Assembly (NCBI GenBank): GCA_022796315.1
Contig: JAAWIL010000121.1
Location: 1-6,306, forward strand
DNA: 6,306 nucleotides
Direction: 5' to 3'
From: Oscillibacter sp.
GTDB lineage: Bacteria > Bacillota > Clostridia > Oscillospirales > Oscillospiraceae
The position numbers and the translations under genes are program-made. Positions within the stretch are counted from its first letter, which is position 1. Every line of letters starts with the position of its first letter. Shown here piece after piece: positions 4,473 through 6,306 of this stretch. The notes under the pieces are model-generated. The model did no database searches. It was not told the origin of the DNA and saw nothing but the letters and a program-made list of their open reading frames with translations.

Positions 4473-6089
4473 ATGGATACCATCTATATCACCGGCCACC
4501 GCAACCCGGACACCGACTCCATCGTCGCCGCCATGGCCTACGCCGCGCTGAAAAACGCCCTGGGCCTCCGGGAATACCAGGCCGCCCGGCTGGGCCAGGT
4601 CAGCGATGAAACCCACCTGGTGCTCAACCGCTTCGGCTTCCAGCCCCCTCCGCTGCTCACCAACGTCCGCACGCAGGTGCGGGACCTGGACTACGATACC
4701 CCGCCCACCCTCTCCGCCACCGCCACCATCAGCCGGGCCTGGCAGACCATGCAGGCGGGGAAGATCTCCGTCCTGCCCGTGGCTAACGAGGACGGCACCC
4801 TGTACGGCATGCTCTCCGCCGGCGACGTGGCCAACTACGACATCCGATCCGTCCGCAATCCCCAGATTGACAGCGTCCCCGTATATCACCTGATCTCCGT
4901 GCTGGAGGGCCGGATTCTCAACGCCGCCGGGGAGCTCCCCGAGGTGGTCTCCGGCGAGGTGGTCATCGCCCTGCCCACCTGCCGGGAGAACCTCCTGTTC
5001 TCCAATCCCGACAGCATCGTGGTCTGCGGCGACCAGCCCGACATGATCCGCCGGGCCCTGGAGATCGGCGTCAGCTGCGTCATCATCTGCCAGGCGGAGG
5101 TCCCTCAGGAGTTCCTGGCGGAGGCCACGGAGACCTGCCTGATCTCCACGCCCCTGGACCCCTATCAGGCGGTGCGTCTGATCTGGCACGCCATGCCCAT
5201 CTCCCACCTGTGCAAGCGAAAGGACCTGGTGAGCTTCCACCTGGGCGATTATATCGATGACGTCCGGGACGCCGTGCTGGAGAGCCGCTTCCGGGCCTAT
5301 CCCATCCTGGACGACGAGGAGAAGGTGGTGGGAACCCTGTCCCGCTTCCACCTGCTGCGCCCCCGGAGAAAGCGGGTGGTCCTGGTGGACCACAACGAGA
5401 AGGCCCAATCCGTGATTGGCCTGGACCAGGCGGAGATCCTGGAGATCGTAGACCACCACCGCCTGGCGGACATTGAGACCAGCAACCCCATCGCCGTGCG
5501 CAATGAGGCCGTGGGCAGCACCAACACCATTGTGGCGGAGATGTACCAGGAGAAGGGCCTCATGCCCACCTCCAAAATGGCCGGCCTCATGGCCGCCGCC
5601 ATCGTCTCCGATACGGTGATGTTCAAGTCCCCCACCTGCACCCAGCGGGACAAGGACATGGCCCACCGCATGGCCCGGATCGCCAACGTCCAGCTGGAGG
5701 AACTGGGCAAGGCCATCTTCTCCGCCACCTGCGGCGACGACAAGAGCGTCGAGACCATTCTGAAGACGGACTACAAGGAGTTCCACATCGCCGGCCACAA
5801 CCTGGCGGTAAGCCAGGTGACCTGCATGGACTCCGACCGTCTGCTGGCCCGGGAGGAGGAGTTCCTCCAGCTCATGCGGGAGATCCAGCAGGCGGAGGGC
5901 TTCCACACGGTGGTGCTGATGATCACCGACGTGCTGCTGGACGGCACACAGCTGCTCTTCGTAGGGGACGAGGACTCCATCCGGCAGGCCTTCAACATCC
6001 GGGACGACGGCGGCAACTGCGCCTTCCTCCCCAAGATCATGTCCCGGAAAAAGCAGGTCATCCCCATGCTCTCCGCCCTGTGGGGCTGA
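4473..6089 (+). CDS. Manganese-dependent inorganic pyrophosphatase with CBS and DRTGG domains (family II, DHH)
   Basis: A 538-residue cytoplasmic enzyme hydrolysing pyrophosphate to phosphate, which pulls biosynthetic reactions forward. The DHH catalytic core is split by a regulatory insert: core part 1 (res. 1-70, GHRNPDTDS with His9, Asp13, Asp15), CBS (about 72-128), DRTGG (about 130-240), CBS (about 246-296), core part 2 (300-400: Asp306 in LVDHNE, Asp327-His328-His329, Asp380 in VSDT), and a DHHA2 domain ending in the SRKKQVIP motif (524-531) that binds substrate. Every metal and substrate residue expected from the Bacillus subtilis enzyme is present. Characterised relatives such as the Clostridium perfringens enzyme are inhibited by AMP/ADP and activated by ATP or diadenosine polyphosphates through these domains; the same control is inferred here. 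ATG 4473 follows GGGAGGA (4461-4467). The longer frame from 4386 would run through the promoter and is rejected. Family II pyrophosphatases are often labelled ppaC. It is a single-gene transcript. Confidence 0.95.
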   Translation: MDTIYITGHRNPDTDSIVAAMAYAALKNALGLREYQAARLGQVSDETHLVLNRFGFQPPPLLTNVRTQVRDLDYDTPPTLSATATISRAWQTMQAGKISVLPVANEDGTLYGMLSAGDVANYDIRSVRNPQIDSVPVYHLISVLEGRILNAAGELPEVVSGEVVIALPTCRENLLFSNPDSIVVCGDQPDMIRRALEIGVSCVIICQAEVPQEFLAEATETCLISTPLDPYQAVRLIWHAMPISHLCKRKDLVSFHLGDYIDDVRDAVLESRFRAYPILDDEEKVVGTLSRFHLLRPRRKRVVLVDHNEKAQSVIGLDQAEILEIVDHHRLADIETSNPIAVRNEAVGSTNTIVAEMYQEKGLMPTSKMAGLMAAAIVSDTVMFKSPTCTQRDKDMAHRMARIANVQLEELGKAIFSATCGDDKSVETILKTDYKEFHIAGHNLAVSQVTCMDSDRLLAREEEFLQLMREIQQAEGFHTVVLMITDVLLDGTQLLFVGDEDSIRQAFNIRDDGGNCAFLPKIMSRKKQVIPMLSALWG

Positions 6090-6116
6090 GACGAGGCGCT
6101 TTCCACCAAAAAACCG

Positions 6117-6150
6117 GAGCGGCCGCCCAACGGGCGGCCGCTCTTCCTAT
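6117..6150 (+). terminator. Rho-independent terminator for the pyrophosphatase
   Basis: A perfect 12-bp G+C-rich stem (6117-6128 with 6132-6143) around the loop AAC, followed by TTCCTATT. It lies 27 bases after the stop codon. The T-tract is interrupted but the stem is very stable. Confidence 0.85.
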
Positions 6151-6187
6151 TGTAGTCAACGCAGCTGAAAAAACGGTTGCTTCTTTT

Positions 6188-6306
6188 CAGAACCTGTATT
6201 CATAATCGGGGATGCCGGATGGACGAGGAGTTTTCTCGTCAGACAAGGAGATGTTCCGCAGCAATCCTGACGGATTGCAAGGAACAGCGACGCAGTATGG
6301 CGGGAA
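6188..6306. repeat. Left-hand part of the dispersed hairpin repeat, cut by the window edge
   Basis: Same orientation as the copy at 1-100, sharing 6257-6306 with 1-50. It forms GACGAG/CTCGTC (around 6224-6242) and a two-part hairpin: GCAATCC/GGATTGC (6261-6267/6272-6278, TGAC loop) extended by GTTCC/GGAAC (6253-6257/6281-6285). The start is placed near 6188-6189 because AGAACCTGTATTCATAATC (6189-6207) is an imperfect inverted match to 78-94. A further inverted repeat CTGAAAA/TTTTCAG (6165-6171/6184-6190) abuts it. No gene is seen from 6090 to the end. Confidence 0.55.

Noticed and set aside
4404..5906. A 500-residue open frame on the minus strand opposite the pyrophosphatase
   Set aside because: It mirrors a G+C-rich coding gene, is full of low-complexity Gly/Val/His runs, and has no ribosome binding site or recognisable domain.
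1..6306. CRISPR array, tRNA or rRNA gene, transposase, toxin-antitoxin or phage module
   Set aside because: No regularly spaced direct repeats, cloverleaf, rRNA core or matching proteins were seen on either strand.

Overview
The window looks like a chromosomal segment from a G+C-rich gut Firmicute, probably of the Oscillospiraceae (Clostridia). The evidence is strong AGGAGG-type ribosome binding sites, near-consensus sigma-A promoters (TTGACA-17-CATAAT, TTGACA-17-TATAGT), G+C-rich codon use in the intact genes, a family II CBS/DRTGG pyrophosphatase of the clostridial type, and several hairpin-rich intergenic repeats. The taxonomic placement is an inference; no rRNA or marker gene is present.

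Layout. Bases 1-100 hold the right-hand part of a dispersed, hairpin-forming repeat. Its left-hand part reappears in the same orientation at 6188-6306, so two copies of one MITE-like element appear to flank the window. Bases 120-600 are A+T-richer (about 44% G+C by hand count, against roughly 65% in the later genes) and contain remains of at least two broken genes, one with a recognisable 'IDIGGDGTNEVVL' segment. Next come a small HxlR-type regulator (800-1138, GTG start) and a three-helix membrane protein of unknown function (1167-1613), 28 bases apart and probably co-transcribed. A perfect 16-bp bidirectional terminator separates them from a convergent EamA-type (DMT superfamily) transporter on the minus strand (1673-2587). 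That transporter has an extended -10 promoter at 2851-2879, a leader of about 257 nt with several hairpins, and a five-codon upstream ORF whose stop overlaps its start codon.

To the right, two monocistronic plus-strand housekeeping genes each have their own promoter and terminator: an M24B metallopeptidase (Xaa-Pro aminopeptidase/dipeptidase-like, 3126-4199) and a manganese-dependent inorganic pyrophosphatase with inserted CBS and DRTGG domains (4473-6089). A cluster of G+C-rich hairpins (4201-4298) lies between the peptidase stop codon and its terminator.

There is no obvious pathway linking the genes: a regulator plus membrane protein, an exporter-like transporter, a peptide-trimming enzyme and a pyrophosphatase. 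I found no defence system, CRISPR array, tRNA, rRNA or transposase. The most interesting material is non-coding: the flanking repeat family, which shows one base-pair covariation between its two copies, the structured EamA leader with its overlapping mini-ORF, and the gene graveyard next to the left repeat.
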